A stretch of DNA of 64,000 nt from Sulfotelmatobacter sp049792875 (GCA_049792875.1 JBARBI010000122.1:27604-91603), one strand, 5' to 3'; counted from the stretch's first letter, positions 19,272-30,304 are shown. The notes: generated by a model from the sequence alone, not told the origin. A program made the numbers and translations.

Positions 19272-20924
19272 CTACGGTGGAGGAATCTGAATGTTGGAAA
19301 CGATATTCGAGTACCCGCTTTCTTGGTTACTCGTATTCACCGCGGTCGAGCCATAGCAGTATGCCGTACCGTCGATCACTGCGGAGTCGGAGTACAACGT
19401 GCTCGTGTCCAACACAGAGTTGATCTTCGCGTAGGAACCGCAAGAGGTTGTAAACACCGCTCGATAAATGTTGTAGCCTGAAATGTTCGACGACGTGCTC
19501 GCGTTCCACGACAAATTGACCGTGTGGACCGGCGCCGGCGTACCCGTCCCCGTCAGCGCTTCGGTCGTCGTCGAAGGCTGAGCATTGCTGGTAAAGCTCA
19601 GCGCGGCACCCGCCGCTCCGGTTACCTGCGGACTGAAAGTCACCGTAAACGGAGCGCTCTGGCCCGCCGGGATGGTCACCGGCAGTGAGAGACCACCCAC
19701 GCTGAACACCGAGTTGTTGGCACTCGCAGCCGTAACCGTTACACTTGCGCCGCTGGCGGTCAAGCTGCCTGTTGCCGTACCGCTCGTCCCCACCACCACA
19801 CTGCCAAGACCCAAGGTGGCCGGGCTTGCCGTTAACTGGCCCACCACCGTTGTTGTACCCGTGCCTGAGAGTGGAATCGTCAACGTCGGATTCGACGCGG
19901 TCGAACCAATCGTAACGTTTCCGCTCACGGCTCCCGCGGACTGCGGAGCGAACGACACACTGAAAGTTGCGCTCTGACCCGCAGCCAGACTCATGGGTGC
20001 GGTAATCCCGCTTAAGCCGAATCCGCTCCCGCTGACTCCGACCGAAGAAACCGTGACGCTGGAACTGCCTGTATTCGTCACCGTCTCCGACAGAGTCTGC
20101 TTGCTTCCCACACTCACGCTGCCGAAGCTGAAACTTGTCGGATTCGACCCAAGCGCACCCGGTGAGATTCCCGTGCCTGACAACGCCAGAGTCAGCGTGG
20201 GATTCGTCGCGTCCGAGGTGATGGTCACCGCTCCGCTAACACTTCCGGTCGTCTGTGGCCCGAAGGTGACTGTGAACGTCGTGCTCTGGGAAGTGTTGAG
20301 TGTGACCGGAGCAGTGATCCCGCTTAGTTGAAACCCTGTCCCGCTCACCGAAGCTTGCGAGATGTTGACGCTCGAGCCGCCGTTGTTAGTAAGCGTCACC
20401 GTCGCGGACGCTTTCGCTCCAACCGCCACGCTGCCGAAGGCCTGACTGGTTGGATTGAGCGCCAGTTGCCCGTTCCCCACTCCCGTTCCCGAGAGCGAAA
20501 GATTTGTCACAGCGTTCGACGCGTCACTGTCAATCGTGACCGTGGCGCTGAAGGAGCCCGCTGCGTTGGGCGTGAAATTCATGCTGAGGGTGGTGCTCTG
20601 TCCGGCGCCGATCGCCGCCGGAAGGCTGGGTGCTGTCACAGAAAAATACTTCGTCGACACCGAGGCGCTGCTGATTGTGACCGATTTGGTGCCGGAGTTC
20701 GTAGCCGTGACCGTCAGCGTCTTGCTGCCACCCGCGGTGACATTTCCAAAGTTGACGCTCAAGCTTCCGAGAGCGAGACTCCCGCTTTGCGTTGGGCCCG
20801 AGCTAGCCGCGCTCACTCCCTGACAACCCACCATGCAAGTGAGACCCGCCAGAAGCAGCAACGCACTCGCCGCGTGCCCGAAACATGGTGCTGAAGGTTT
20901 CCCCACTCGATTCATTCGCATCAT
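19272..20924 (-). CDS. surface protein with choice-of-anchor D repeats and C-terminal fibronectin-like domain
   Basis: This 550-residue exported protein has a hydrophobic signal followed by a possible lipobox (MVGCQG near residue 35). It then has four to five repeats of about 105 residues, each starting like LSVNFGNVTAGGSKTLTVT, SQAFGSVAVGAKASATV, FSFGSVSVGSKQTLSETV and containing ITAPVTLNTSQSTTFTVTF. These are ASPM/SPD-2/Hydin-type (choice-of-anchor D) Ig-like domains. The last 90 residues (NLSWNASTSSNISGYNIYR) resemble a fibronectin type III domain. Strong Ser/Thr/Gly richness is typical of these acidobacterial exoproteins. The role is probably adhesive or structural. Confidence 0.85.
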   Translation of the reverse strand: MMRMNRVGKPSAPCFGHAASALLLLAGLTCMVGCQGVSAASSGPTQSGSLALGSLSVNFGNVTAGGSKTLTVTATNSGTKSVTISSASVSTKYFSVTAPSLPAAIGAGQSTTLSMNFTPNAAGSFSATVTIDSDASNAVTNLSLSGTGVGNGQLALNPTSQAFGSVAVGAKASATVTLTNNGGSSVNISQASVSGTGFQLSGITAPVTLNTSQSTTFTVTFGPQTTGSVSGAVTITSDATNPTLTLALSGTGISPGALGSNPTSFSFGSVSVGSKQTLSETVTNTGSSSVTVSSVGVSGSGFGLSGITAPMSLAAGQSATFSVSFAPQSAGAVSGNVTIGSTASNPTLTIPLSGTGTTTVVGQLTASPATLGLGSVVVGTSGTATGSLTASGASVTVTAASANNSVFSVGGLSLPVTIPAGQSAPFTVTFSPQVTGAAGAALSFTSNAQPSTTTEALTGTGTPAPVHTVNLSWNASTSSNISGYNIYRAVFTTSCGSYAKINSVLDTSTLYSDSAVIDGTAYCYGSTAVNTSNQESGYSNIVSNIQIPPP

Positions 20925-21157
20925 TTTTACGAATCACACCCTCCGGACCCATGGCTTACGTGGATGTGGGGGATGGCTCAACCTCAGTGTGGGGCATTCG
21001 ACTGCCTTTAGATAGATTTCGGAGGTACATGGAACTGTGCGCCGGACGGCCAGTAAGGACGTGCTCAAGGTGTCTGTTGCAAATTTCAACACTACAGGTG
21101 GGACGTATTGGTCCAGCACGGACCCGAGCGGAAGGACTCGAAGGAACCGCTTCAGTT

Positions 21158-22254
21158 CTATTCAGTTGTGTAGTTAATCTGCATGCGCCGAACCTGCACG
21201 CTTGACACATAGAGCGCAATCAGCGCAACGACGACAATACCCAGCACTGCAACTGGAGCTGAAACCGGGTCGGAGTTGGAAATGAGCAACGCCAGCACAG
21301 CAGCAGTGCCCGGCGGAGTGGGGATATCCACGGGGCACAACGACTTAAGGTAATAGATGACGCTGAACTGCTTGAGCATCCCCGGCAAGAAGGGGTTGAT
21401 CGCCTCCCAGATCAAAATTGCCGCCGCCGGCAATATCGGATTACGGAACATCATCCCTGCCACCAGAAAGAACGCTCCGTAGCCCAAACAGGCCAGCACG
21501 GTTACGCCCACATATGCCGCTGCGTGTTCGAGCCCGTGATTCTGATAAAGATAAAGATCCCGCACGTTCGGTGGAAAATGCCATAGAAAAGCAATCGTTT
21601 GCAGCACTTCGCTGGTGACGAAAATCGTGCAAATCGCCAGCAGACCGGCCAGGAACTTTCCCGCCATCACGACTTCGCGCCGTATCGGCGAAAGAAAATA
21701 AAAGTGAAGACTGCGGTCGAGGATTTCCCCTCGAAACAGGTTCATGAAGATTCCCAGGCATCCGAAAAAAATGGCGAGGCGCAAAAAGAAGAATTGGAAA
21801 ACGCCGGCGAACATGATCGAGTCCTGGCCCAGGTTGAATCCCTGGTCAATCGTGATGCTCTCGACTGTGCCGTCCGCCATTCCCACCAACAGCTCATTTT
21901 GTCCACCGAAGTAACGATAGTCCTCGTGGAGAATATGGGCGGTTGCGTCCCCATCTGTCGGCCGATCTTCAGCCCAGCGGGAACTGATTGGAGGCTTGCC
22001 TAGAACTGCCATCACTTCCTCACTTGTCATCCCCGGTTTGACCGTGCGCATATCCTGGAGGGTGAGGGGTCTCGCGCCCTGCCGCGCAAGGCTCGCACTG
22101 CGATCCCGATGGCTGGAAGTTGCCACGGCGTAGGCGATGAAGAGCAGAACCGGTAGCGCGGCGACCACATAAATCCAAAGGCCACGCTTCGCGAAAAAAG
22201 TCTTCTTCATTTCGAGCCGGATCACGGCCTTGATCTGCGCCCACCAGATTCTGC

Positions 22255-22258
<4 letters not shown>
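21158..22258 (-). CDS. ABC-2 type permease with inserted BamE/SmpA-like domain
   Basis: The 366-residue protein has one membrane helix (about 27-46), an extracytoplasmic insertion at about 65-137, then five or more helices (about 150-175, 195-225, 250-275, 280-300 and 335-355). The insertion has the hallmark VKPGMTSEEVMAVLGKP (residues 73-89) of the SmpA/OmlA/BamE fold, ending YRYFGGQNELLVGMADG. Such a domain is not a normal part of ABC-2 permeases. The start overlaps the stop of the ATPase gene by four bases. It is the last gene of the sigma-factor operon and pairs with the ATPase at 22255-23193. The substrate is unknown. Confidence 0.85.
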
Positions 22259-23189
<931 letters not shown>

Positions 23190-23193
<4 letters not shown>

Positions 23194-24053
23194 CGGACCA
23201 CCTCATAGGCACGCACCTTGCGCATGAGCAGGCCAAGGCAGATCGCGCAGTACACCAGCAGCGCCACCCACGCCTGTGCCACCGGAATCGGGTGCCTCGC
23301 ATCCACCTGGAACAGCGCATTCCACACTGTCCCCATCAAGTAGGCGATGTTAAAGAAATAGCCCGTATCGGTTTGCATGACCGCATTGATAGCCTGTGCG
23401 AAGCCGGCTCCGAAGAACATCACCGCCAGCAGCAAGGCGCCGGCCACGATTCTCCACTTCACCCACGCCGAGAGCGCCATCGCGAGCAGAGACAGAATTG
23501 CAATCCAGATCAACGAGGACGCGATTAGACTGCCTGCGATCCAAAGGTGACTCCATGTCCAACTCGCCCCGGCAAGCCCTGCTTGCATTCCGAAGAGAGC
23601 CAATCCCGGTATCCAAGTGATTTGCGAAAGCAGGATCGCCAGTACGGAAGACTTGCCCAGCACGTACTCTGCTCGCGAGAACGGACGGCAAAAATACAAC
23701 GGCAGCGCGCCATTGGCCAGATCCGGGGAAATCAAGCCTGGTCCGACAAGGGCAGTCAAAAGAAACGCCAGCCCACCCTGCACGCTCATGAATTGGAAAA
23801 AGAACTTGTTGTCGATCGAGAGCACCTCGCGGGGCACACCAATTTCCTGAAGAAAGCTTGCGCTATGAGCGAGGTAAATCAGGAGCAGGCACACGACCGG
23901 GTAGAAGAAGCAAACCACGAACAGTCCAGTCAGAAACTTGGACCGAAACAGGTCTCGCCGGGAGTAACGGAATAGAACTAAGCAGCGCGACCAGGCTGCA
24001 GTCAGCGGTCCCGAATATGGCCTGTAGTTACGCCGGTAAACTGCCATCCGCAC
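23190..24053 (-). CDS. ABC-2 type permease
   Basis: A 287-residue protein with six or so membrane helices, for example LTGLFVVCFFYPVVCLLLI, LAFLLTALVGPGLISPDL and IAILSLLAMALSAWV. The segment GALPLYFCRPFSRAEYVLGK is the cytoplasmic loop typical of ABC-2 and NosY-like permeases. It lies 29 bases after the ATPase gene at 24083 and overlaps the next ATPase by four bases. It could pair with either ATPase. Unlike the permease at 21158 it lacks the BamE-like insertion. Confidence 0.88.
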
Positions 24054-24082
24054 TCCCCGGCCCTGGCGGCATGCTTTGCATG

Positions 24083-25060
24083 TCAGCCCTCCATGGCCTT
24101 CAGAAAGATATCCTCGAGCGTGTCACGCCGGAAATTCAACCGCCGGATGCGGACCTGGCGCTCCGCTGCCAGCCGGAAAATATCACGAGTCTCGATCCCA
24201 TCCGCCAGGATCATCTTCATTCGATTTGCCGTCACTGCGCACTCGCAGCCCAGTTTTTCGATGGCTTCCGTGAAATCACCATTCGCGCCGTAAGTCTCCA
24301 GTTCCAGAAATCTTTTATTCGCCCGGCGCTCCTCGTCCAGGTTCGAGTAATGAGCGATTCTTCCCTGTTTCAGGATCAGAACCTCGTCGCAGGTGTCCTC
24401 GACATCGCGCAGCAGGTGCGAGCACAGCACAATCCTCATCTCCCGGCGGTCACGGATCTCACGGATCATACGGATCATGCGCTGTCGCGCCGAGGGATCC
24501 AGGCCGTTGGTCGGTTCGTCGAGGATCAGAAGCTTGGGTCCGTGCACGATCGCCTGTGCCAGCTTCGCCAGTTGTTTCATGCCCAGGGAATACGTCCCCA
24601 ACTGTCGGTAGCGTGCCTCTGCCAAGCCCACATAGAACAGCGCTTCGTGCGCCCGCTCCAGGGCCAGGTCGGGAGGCAAACCCGAAAGTTCCCCCATCAT
24701 CTGCACGAATGAAACCGCGCTCATCTTGGAGATGAACGCGTCATTCTCAGGCATATAGCCGACGAGACTGCGAATCTTTCTGATTTCTGTTCCGATGTCG
24801 TAGCCAAAAACCCGCGCCGATCCCGCGGAGGATTTGTAGAAACCGAGGAGAGTGTTGATGAGAGTGGATTTGCCGGCGCCGTTCGGACCTAGTAACCCGA
24901 TGGAGCGCCCCCGCAATGTAGCCGTAAGACCGCGCAGGATCTCCCGGTCGCCAAACCGAACCGAAAGCCCCTGCAATTCAACCAGGGGTGGCAGCGGAAC
25001 AGCAGGCGGCGTCTGCTCACTCTCGCCACTGGCTGCTCGGCGTTGGGTGGTCGTACTCAC
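24083..25060 (-). CDS. ABC transporter ATP-binding protein
   Basis: A 325-residue ATPase with Walker A LLGPNGAGKSTL, Q-loop YMPEND, signature YSLGMKQLAKLAQAI (variant), Walker B LLILDEPTNGLD and CSHLLRDVED. A proline-rich N-terminal tail (about 30 residues) and a roughly 90-residue C-terminal extension flank the core. The ATG overlaps the stop of the anti-sigma/FecR gene by four bases. It probably pairs with the permease directly downstream at 23190-24053. Confidence 0.95.
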   Translation of the reverse strand: MSTTTQRRAASGESEQTPPAVPLPPLVELQGLSVRFGDREILRGLTATLRGRSIGLLGPNGAGKSTLINTLLGFYKSSAGSARVFGYDIGTEIRKIRSLVGYMPENDAFISKMSAVSFVQMMGELSGLPPDLALERAHEALFYVGLAEARYRQLGTYSLGMKQLAKLAQAIVHGPKLLILDEPTNGLDPSARQRMIRMIREIRDRREMRIVLCSHLLRDVEDTCDEVLILKQGRIAHYSNLDEERRANKRFLELETYGANGDFTEAIEKLGCECAVTANRMKMILADGIETRDIFRLAAERQVRIRRLNFRRDTLEDIFLKAMEG

Positions 25061-27681
25061 TGTGTTTGAGGCGTCGGATGACTCAAGGCTCCGCCCAGGA
25101 ACATCTGCGGCAGGAACGGCCCATGATCGCCCATGGTTAACAGAGTTCCCAGATCGAAGCCCATGAACCCGGTGTTGCTCGCGACCACGATCCGGTCGGG
25201 CTCGCCATAGGCATAAATCAAGCCCGGTGCGGAGTTTGCCGTGAGCGCGTCAATCGAGAGCCGTTGCTGCGGAGTCAATGCTCCACTGGCTTTCACTTGC
25301 TCGGCCAGCGGACCTACCACCGGGCCGATGTTGTGATAGAAGATCGCCGAGAAATTCGTGTATCCATCGTTCGGCAACAGCGCCTGGAACGTGGCCGAAT
25401 GCCCCAGCGTATATCCCGCTTCGCGGGACTGAATGGCCCGCGAGATGGTGCCCATGTCCGGGGCGGCAATGAGATAGTTGTCCACAAAGGTGTAGTCAAT
25501 CTCCGAATTCAGCTTGCCCGGACTGGTGACCGCAAAGTAAGTCCGACCACTCACCTGCCGCTGGGACAACTGGAGCGAGTGGCCCTTCGCGTTGGCCTCG
25601 CGATTATAACTTTCCACCAGTTTCGCAATCGTCGCCTGCAGCGTTGTCGGATCGTAAACTTCGACAATCAGCTTCCACCGCGGCGTGGGGATCATCGGCC
25701 CGTCAAACGCCATGGTCACTTCGCCACCGAGCGGAGCCGCCATGTCGTTCAATACATTCACGCCGGTCTGGGCCTCGAACTCAGCGACATGCTGCGTGAA
25801 GTCCGCATCGCCGCTGCCGATCATCTTGAACATCTCTTCCAGGATGCTTCTCGGATTCTTGATCACTGCCGACGTGACCATGCTGGCATCGGGCGAAACA
25901 AAGTCCAGCGACCCCATCGAGGCCGGTGCCGCCAGCCACGATGCCACGCCTTGCCGTTCCGAAGAGAACATCAAGTCGGCGTGGCTCTCAGTCTTACCAC
26001 TGACTTCGCGGTGTTCCAGGGTCAGATATCGCACGTCCCCCATCCCGGGCGGCAGGCCGTGGCCGCCGCTATCAGCTTGTACGTTCTGCGCGACAATTTG
26101 TTCCATGTCCGCGCAGAATAGCCACTCTGCCCCTTGCTGGTAGGAGCGGACAATCTGCTGGTAAAACGGCGTTTCGGTAAATTGACTGGTGCCGCCCTGC
26201 TGCGCCCGCAGCGCCGCATGCTGCAACTCCGCCAGGTCCGGACTGGCAATCAACAGATCGTTGCTCACGTAAACCAGCAACGGCCGGCCTGGTGCTGGCG
26301 TCACGGCAAACGGGTTCCGCACCATTTGCAGCGCCAGCTGTGACGGATTCGAATTCAGCTTGCGGCTCTCTTTTTGCAGGAAGTCCGCCAGACCCCCCTG
26401 CCGCACTTTCGCCAGCACGACCGGCGCGGCATAGTCTGGCCCGTTCTTACTCACGGCCACCACGACCTCGTCCCCCAGATAGCCGCTGAACGTCTGCACC
26501 TGATCGAGTACATCTTCCAGTTTCGGTCCGGTACCTTTTTGCTGTAGCTTCCACCAATTGCGCAGATCCGGACTCTGCTGCAGCCGTTCCTGGAAAAGCC
26601 GGTTGGCCTCTCCTAAAGTGTTAGCAAGATTGGGGATCGCAGCGTAGACCACGGTGTGGTCGGGAACATAAGGCAGAAGATCGGAGTTGTAGCGCAACCC
26701 TGGCCCCGGAATCGCCGCAAACTGTTTCTGCAGGACGGCGAAATCACCCAGCAGCGCAAGATATTTTGCCGAGTTCCGGCTCCACGCGATCTCATTTTGG
26801 ATTGGAACCTTCGTCACACTGGCGCCGGAAGTTGCCTGTTCCCCGGCGGTCAAGTCGGTCGTGTTTTCTCCAAAGTTAACCCGGACCACGCCTTCAAGGA
26901 CCGCAACCCGCGACCCCTTGGTCCCGCGGTTTACGGAAAAGATGGTCCCTTTCACCGAGACTAGGCCGTCGTCGGTCGCAACATACAGGCGGCCAGAGCG
27001 TTGCTTCGCGGCCTGCACAATCACCTGACCGCCCTCCAGATGAATCGTTGTCCCCTTCCATGCCCGGGATACCGAAACCTCAGAACGTTCCCCCATCTCG
27101 ACCAGGGAGCCGTCGAGCAACCGCACCACTGCCGTCGAACCCTTGGCGGTGCGAATCTCGTCTCCATTCTTGATCTCATAGCCCGCTGGAATCAGCCGTA
27201 TTTCCGCGCCAGAACCGCTAAAGAGCGAGCCATCGACGGTTTGTACTGAAGCGCGGACGATATGTTGTCCGGGAAGCAGCCCGTTGCTGAAGGCAAGCAC
27301 TGCAAATGCTGCGGCGAAAACCGCGGCCGCACCCATCCCAAAGCCCCAAGCCATCGATCTCGGGCGCTTCCTTTCCACCCGCCAAACCGTCTGCTGTTCT
27401 CCCTGCCGCGCCCGCTCCAGGGCGTGCCGGCATGCAACACAGGCATGAACGTGGTCCTCAAACAGCAAAACCCGCGCCGGCGCGAGCTGTTTCTCCACGT
27501 AAGCCGGAATCAGCGCCTGAAAATCCTCACAGTTTCGCAGAGCGTGCGTGCTCAGGTCGGCAGTTGGCGCGGCCCCGGCAATCGACTTCCAGACCCGCGT
27601 GCCGGCCTGGGCGACCACCTGATCATCTACCTGTTCATTTTGAATTTCCGACAGCAAACGGTCGAACTTTTCATGCTTCAT
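25057..27681 (-). CDS. anti-sigma factor-like / FecR / DUF3352-like membrane fusion protein
   Basis: The 874-residue protein fuses three parts. Residues 1-95 carry a zinc-finger anti-sigma (zf-HC2) motif, HVHACVAC (H79, C81, C84), and lie on the cytoplasmic side. A membrane helix spans about 112-135. Residues about 140-265 are a FecR-type domain (NGDEIRTAKGSTAVVRLLDG, SVKGTIFSVNRG, VAVLEGVVRV). Residues about 320-830 form a long periplasmic region resembling DUF3352 (YVPDHTVVYAAIPNL, SGYLGDEVVVAVS, GGEVTMAFDGP). It overlaps the sigma-factor gene by four bases and the ABC ATPase by four bases. The likely role is to hold the ECF sigma factor until a periplasmic signal is sensed. The partner and signal are inferred from context. 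Confidence 0.85.
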   Translation of the reverse strand: MKHEKFDRLLSEIQNEQVDDQVVAQAGTRVWKSIAGAAPTADLSTHALRNCEDFQALIPAYVEKQLAPARVLLFEDHVHACVACRHALERARQGEQQTVWRVERKRPRSMAWGFGMGAAAVFAAAFAVLAFSNGLLPGQHIVRASVQTVDGSLFSGSGAEIRLIPAGYEIKNGDEIRTAKGSTAVVRLLDGSLVEMGERSEVSVSRAWKGTTIHLEGGQVIVQAAKQRSGRLYVATDDGLVSVKGTIFSVNRGTKGSRVAVLEGVVRVNFGENTTDLTAGEQATSGASVTKVPIQNEIAWSRNSAKYLALLGDFAVLQKQFAAIPGPGLRYNSDLLPYVPDHTVVYAAIPNLANTLGEANRLFQERLQQSPDLRNWWKLQQKGTGPKLEDVLDQVQTFSGYLGDEVVVAVSKNGPDYAAPVVLAKVRQGGLADFLQKESRKLNSNPSQLALQMVRNPFAVTPAPGRPLLVYVSNDLLIASPDLAELQHAALRAQQGGTSQFTETPFYQQIVRSYQQGAEWLFCADMEQIVAQNVQADSGGHGLPPGMGDVRYLTLEHREVSGKTESHADLMFSSERQGVASWLAAPASMGSLDFVSPDASMVTSAVIKNPRSILEEMFKMIGSGDADFTQHVAEFEAQTGVNVLNDMAAPLGGEVTMAFDGPMIPTPRWKLIVEVYDPTTLQATIAKLVESYNREANAKGHSLQLSQRQVSGRTYFAVTSPGKLNSEIDYTFVDNYLIAAPDMGTISRAIQSREAGYTLGHSATFQALLPNDGYTNFSAIFYHNIGPVVGPLAEQVKASGALTPQQRLSIDALTANSAPGLIYAYGEPDRIVVASNTGFMGFDLGTLLTMGDHGPFLPQMFLGGALSHPTPQTQ

Positions 27682-28229
27682 GACCGGTCTCCTGAATACG
27701 CGCCTAGCTCCTTGCGAAGCTGTTGCCGAGTGCGGTGAACGATGACCGCCACCAGCACTTGTGAAATGCCAAGCATCCGCGCAATCTGCGGATTGCTGAA
27801 ACCTTCGAGGAAGCGCAACGCAAAAATTTCCGCCGACTGGGGCTTGAGTTGGCTCAGAGCCCGCCCCAGGGCCTGCCGCAGTTCGCGAGAGTCGTCGTGT
27901 CCGGGTTCCGCGGGCAGGTCTGGAAGTTCCACCGTGCGATCGGCTTGTCGCGATCGAATCACATCCAAAGCTGCGTTGATCGCTGCTCGCCGCAAGTAAC
28001 TCTCCTCATTCTCCAGCGCGTCCGCGCCCGTTCCTCGCCGGAACAGGCGCAGAAACACAGTCTGCGACACGTCCTCGGCATCCGCGGCGTTGCCCGTGAT
28101 CCGGTACGCCGTGCGGAAGACCAGGCCATGATGCGCCCGAAAAACCCGTTCGAATTCGCCCGGGATTACGATTGCTCGTTCCTCTGCCAATGCGGTTTGC
28201 AGGGTACGCCTCCAGTTGCCTTCTTTCAC
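27678..28229 (-). CDS. ECF RNA polymerase sigma factor
   Basis: A 183-residue group 4 sigma factor. Region 2 reads HHGLVFRTAYRITGNAADAE and DVSQTVFLRLFR (about 33-65), and region 4 reads LKPQSAEIFALRFLEGFSN followed by the helix-turn-helix QIARMLGISQVLVAVIVHR. The product starts at a GTG with no clear ribosome site. The gene is followed, with a four-base overlap, by the zf-HC2/FecR fusion, a standard sigma/anti-sigma arrangement. A candidate ECF promoter lies just upstream (28242-28267), which suggests autoregulation of the operon. Confidence 0.93.
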   Translation of the reverse strand: MKEGNWRRTLQTALAEERAIVIPGEFERVFRAHHGLVFRTAYRITGNAADAEDVSQTVFLRLFRRGTGADALENEESYLRRAAINAALDVIRSRQADRTVELPDLPAEPGHDDSRELRQALGRALSQLKPQSAEIFALRFLEGFSNPQIARMLGISQVLVAVIVHRTRQQLRKELGAYSGDRS

Positions 28230-28241
28230 AACTAAAGACGG

Positions 28242-28267
28242 TACGGGGAGTGGATTATTACAGTTCC
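28242..28267 (-). promoter_or_regulatory. candidate ECF-type promoter (GGAAC-N17-CGTA)
   Basis: On the minus strand GGAAC (28267-28263) is followed after 17 bases by CGTA (28245-28242), the usual -35 and -10 of many ECF sigma factors. It is 12 bases from the GTG start of the sigma-factor gene, so the transcript would have almost no leader. That geometry is unusual and weakens the call. Confidence 0.35.
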
Positions 28268-28446
28268 CCCGCGTTTATTTTGGGCCAGGCAGATGGGATC
28301 TCTCCTGCCAGCGCGAGTTGCCAGCTCTATCATGTTTAAATCTGGTAGCTTAGCTCTGGATGGTTGGCGATCCAGCGAAGACGCACGTTCCCGTGCGGAT
28401 TGTGTCAGTATAAGAATCCGTGGTTCGCGGGCTGAGTTTTGAAATC

Positions 28447-29547
28447 ATGGCGAAGCTGAACGTAAAGGGAAAACCTGAGTGCATGTGGGACCTGGTCAGT
28501 CTGGGCGAGGTCATGTTGCGTCTCGATCCCGGCGACGAACGCATTTCGACCACGCGCCATTTCCGCGCCTGGGAGGGCGGCGGCGAATACAACGTAGCCC
28601 GCGGTCTCAAGCGCTGCTTTGGCATGGATACGGCGATCGTCACCGCACTCGCCGACAATCCCATCGGCCGCCTCGTCGAAGACCTCATGCTGCAAGGAGG
28701 CGTCAGCCAGAAATATGTCCGCTGGGCTCCGTATGACGGCGTTGGCCGCACCGTCCGCAACGGCTTGAATTTCACCGAGCGCGGCTTCGGCATTCGCCCT
28801 GCCCTCGGATGCTCCGACCGTGGGCACACCGCCATCTCTCAACTGAAGCCCGGCGAGATCAACTGGGATCAGATTTTTTCGAAGGACGGCGCCCGCTGGT
28901 TTCACACGGGGGGCATCTTCTGCGCGTTGTCGGACACCACGCCGCTCGTAGCCCAGGAAGCCATGGAAGCCGCCACGCGAGCCGGAACGGTAGTCTCCTA
29001 CGACTTGAACTACCGTCCGTCGCTCTGGAAGGCGATGGGCGGAAAATCGAAAGCTCAAGAGGTGAACCGCCGTCTCGCGCCCCTGGTGGACGTGATGCTC
29101 GGCAATGAAGAAGACTTCACCGCCGCACTAGGTTTTCCCGTCTCCGGCCTCGACGAGCACCATTCCAAGCTTGAGGCGGCCGGGTTCAAGCAGATGATCG
29201 AAACGGTCGTGAAAGACTATCCCACGCTATCTGTGATTGCTACCACCCTTCGCCATGCGAAGACCGCCACCGTGAATGATTGGGGAGCTCTCTGCTACAG
29301 CGATGGCACCTTTCACGAGGCGCCGGTCCGCCAGAATCTGGAAATTTACGACCGTGTCGGCGGCGGCGATTCCTTCGCCTCAGGACTGATCTATGGTTTC
29401 ATGTCCGGGAAAGGCCCGCAGTGGTCGGTCGAATGCGGCGCCGCGCATGGCGCGCTGGCGATGACCACGCCCGGCGACACGACCATGGCGACGCTCGCCG
29501 AAGTTCTGCAGGCCATGAAATCGCGAACCGCACGAATCGAACGATGA
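28447..29547 (+). CDS. kdgK: 2-keto-3-deoxygluconate kinase (PfkB family)
   Basis: A 366-residue PfkB sugar kinase. The N-terminal motif is SLGEVMLRLDPGD, with the substrate region GGGEYNVARGL and the C-terminal ATP and catalytic motif DRVGGGDSFASGLIYG. It would phosphorylate 2-keto-3-deoxygluconate (KDG) to KDPG, the step before the aldolase encoded 18 bases downstream. The GTG at 28420 is an alternative start, but the ATG at 28447 fits the family better. The specificity for KDG is inferred from the neighbours: the aldolase, mannonate dehydratase and UxaC. Overall the call is firm for kinase family and good for substrate. Confidence 0.85.
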   Translation: MAKLNVKGKPECMWDLVSLGEVMLRLDPGDERISTTRHFRAWEGGGEYNVARGLKRCFGMDTAIVTALADNPIGRLVEDLMLQGGVSQKYVRWAPYDGVGRTVRNGLNFTERGFGIRPALGCSDRGHTAISQLKPGEINWDQIFSKDGARWFHTGGIFCALSDTTPLVAQEAMEAATRAGTVVSYDLNYRPSLWKAMGGKSKAQEVNRRLAPLVDVMLGNEEDFTAALGFPVSGLDEHHSKLEAAGFKQMIETVVKDYPTLSVIATTLRHAKTATVNDWGALCYSDGTFHEAPVRQNLEIYDRVGGGDSFASGLIYGFMSGKGPQWSVECGAAHGALAMTTPGDTTMATLAEVLQAMKSRTARIER

Positions 29548-29565
29548 GCTAACGCGCAGAAGATT

Positions 29566-30249
29566 ATGACGATCGACCACGTAATCCGCAGGATCGAAGA
29601 AATCGGAATCATCCCCGTCGTCCGCGCGGCGACGGTCGATGAGGCAACCCGCGCCGTAGAAGCAGTCTGCGCCGGGGGTATCCCCGTCGTCGAAATAACC
29701 CTGACCGTTCCCAACGCTATATCGGTCATCCGCGAGGTTGCGCAGCGATACGGGGCGAATGTCCTCATCGGCGCCGGCACGGTCACCACCGCCGAACAGG
29801 CCGAGTCGTGCCTTCGCGCCGGAGCCGAGTTCCTGGTGAGTCCGGGCTTGGCGGTTCCGGTGCTCTCAGTCGCGAAGGCATCGGCGAAATTGGCGATCCC
29901 GGGGGCGCTCACGCCGACCGAGTTGATGAATGCTCACGAGCAGGGCGCGCGGCTCATCAAGATTTTCCCCTGCGGCAATGTGGGCGGGCCGAAGTATCTG
30001 CGCTCGCTCAAGGCGCCGTTCCCGAAGGCTGAATTGATTCCAACCGGAGGCGTGAATGCTTCGAACGCCGCAGACTTCATTGCTGCCGGTGCGTTCGCGC
30101 TTGGCGTAGGTGCGGACCTGATTGACGCGGTGGCCTTGCGAGAAGGCAATTTGGAGAAGATCTCGGCTGCTGCGCAGGAGTTGGTCCAAGCGGTGATTTC
30201 TGCGCGTGCAGCACTGCGCGATAAGAAGCCAACACCTGTGAGTCATTGA
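29566..30249 (+). CDS. eda: KDPG/KHG aldolase
   Basis: A 227-residue class I aldolase of the Entner-Doudoroff type. The catalytic Glu lies in VVEITLTVPN, the Schiff-base Lys in LIKIFPCGNVGG, followed by GGVNASNAADFIAAGA. It splits KDPG into pyruvate and glyceraldehyde-3-phosphate and completes the hexuronate pathway encoded across 28-37 kb. It follows the kinase gene by 18 bases, so the two form an operon. The stop codon lies inside the first unit of a 20-base tandem repeat. Confidence 0.94.
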   Translation: MTIDHVIRRIEEIGIIPVVRAATVDEATRAVEAVCAGGIPVVEITLTVPNAISVIREVAQRYGANVLIGAGTVTTAEQAESCLRAGAEFLVSPGLAVPVLSVAKASAKLAIPGALTPTELMNAHEQGARLIKIFPCGNVGGPKYLRSLKAPFPKAELIPTGGVNASNAADFIAAGAFALGVGADLIDAVALREGNLEKISAAAQELVQAVISARAALRDKKPTPVSH

Positions 30250-30304
30250 GTCCTCGTGGAAGGGATTGAGGACTCGTGGAAGTCACTGAAAACTCGTGAA
30301 ACGC
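30245..30304 (+). repeat. three 20-base tandem repeats at the end of eda
   Basis: Three imperfect units start at 30245, 30265 and 30285. They share TGAG/A-n-ACTCGTGGAAG, and the third is degenerate. The first contains the eda stop codon. This is probably a slippage product; no hairpin or T-tract is seen. Confidence 0.6.
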
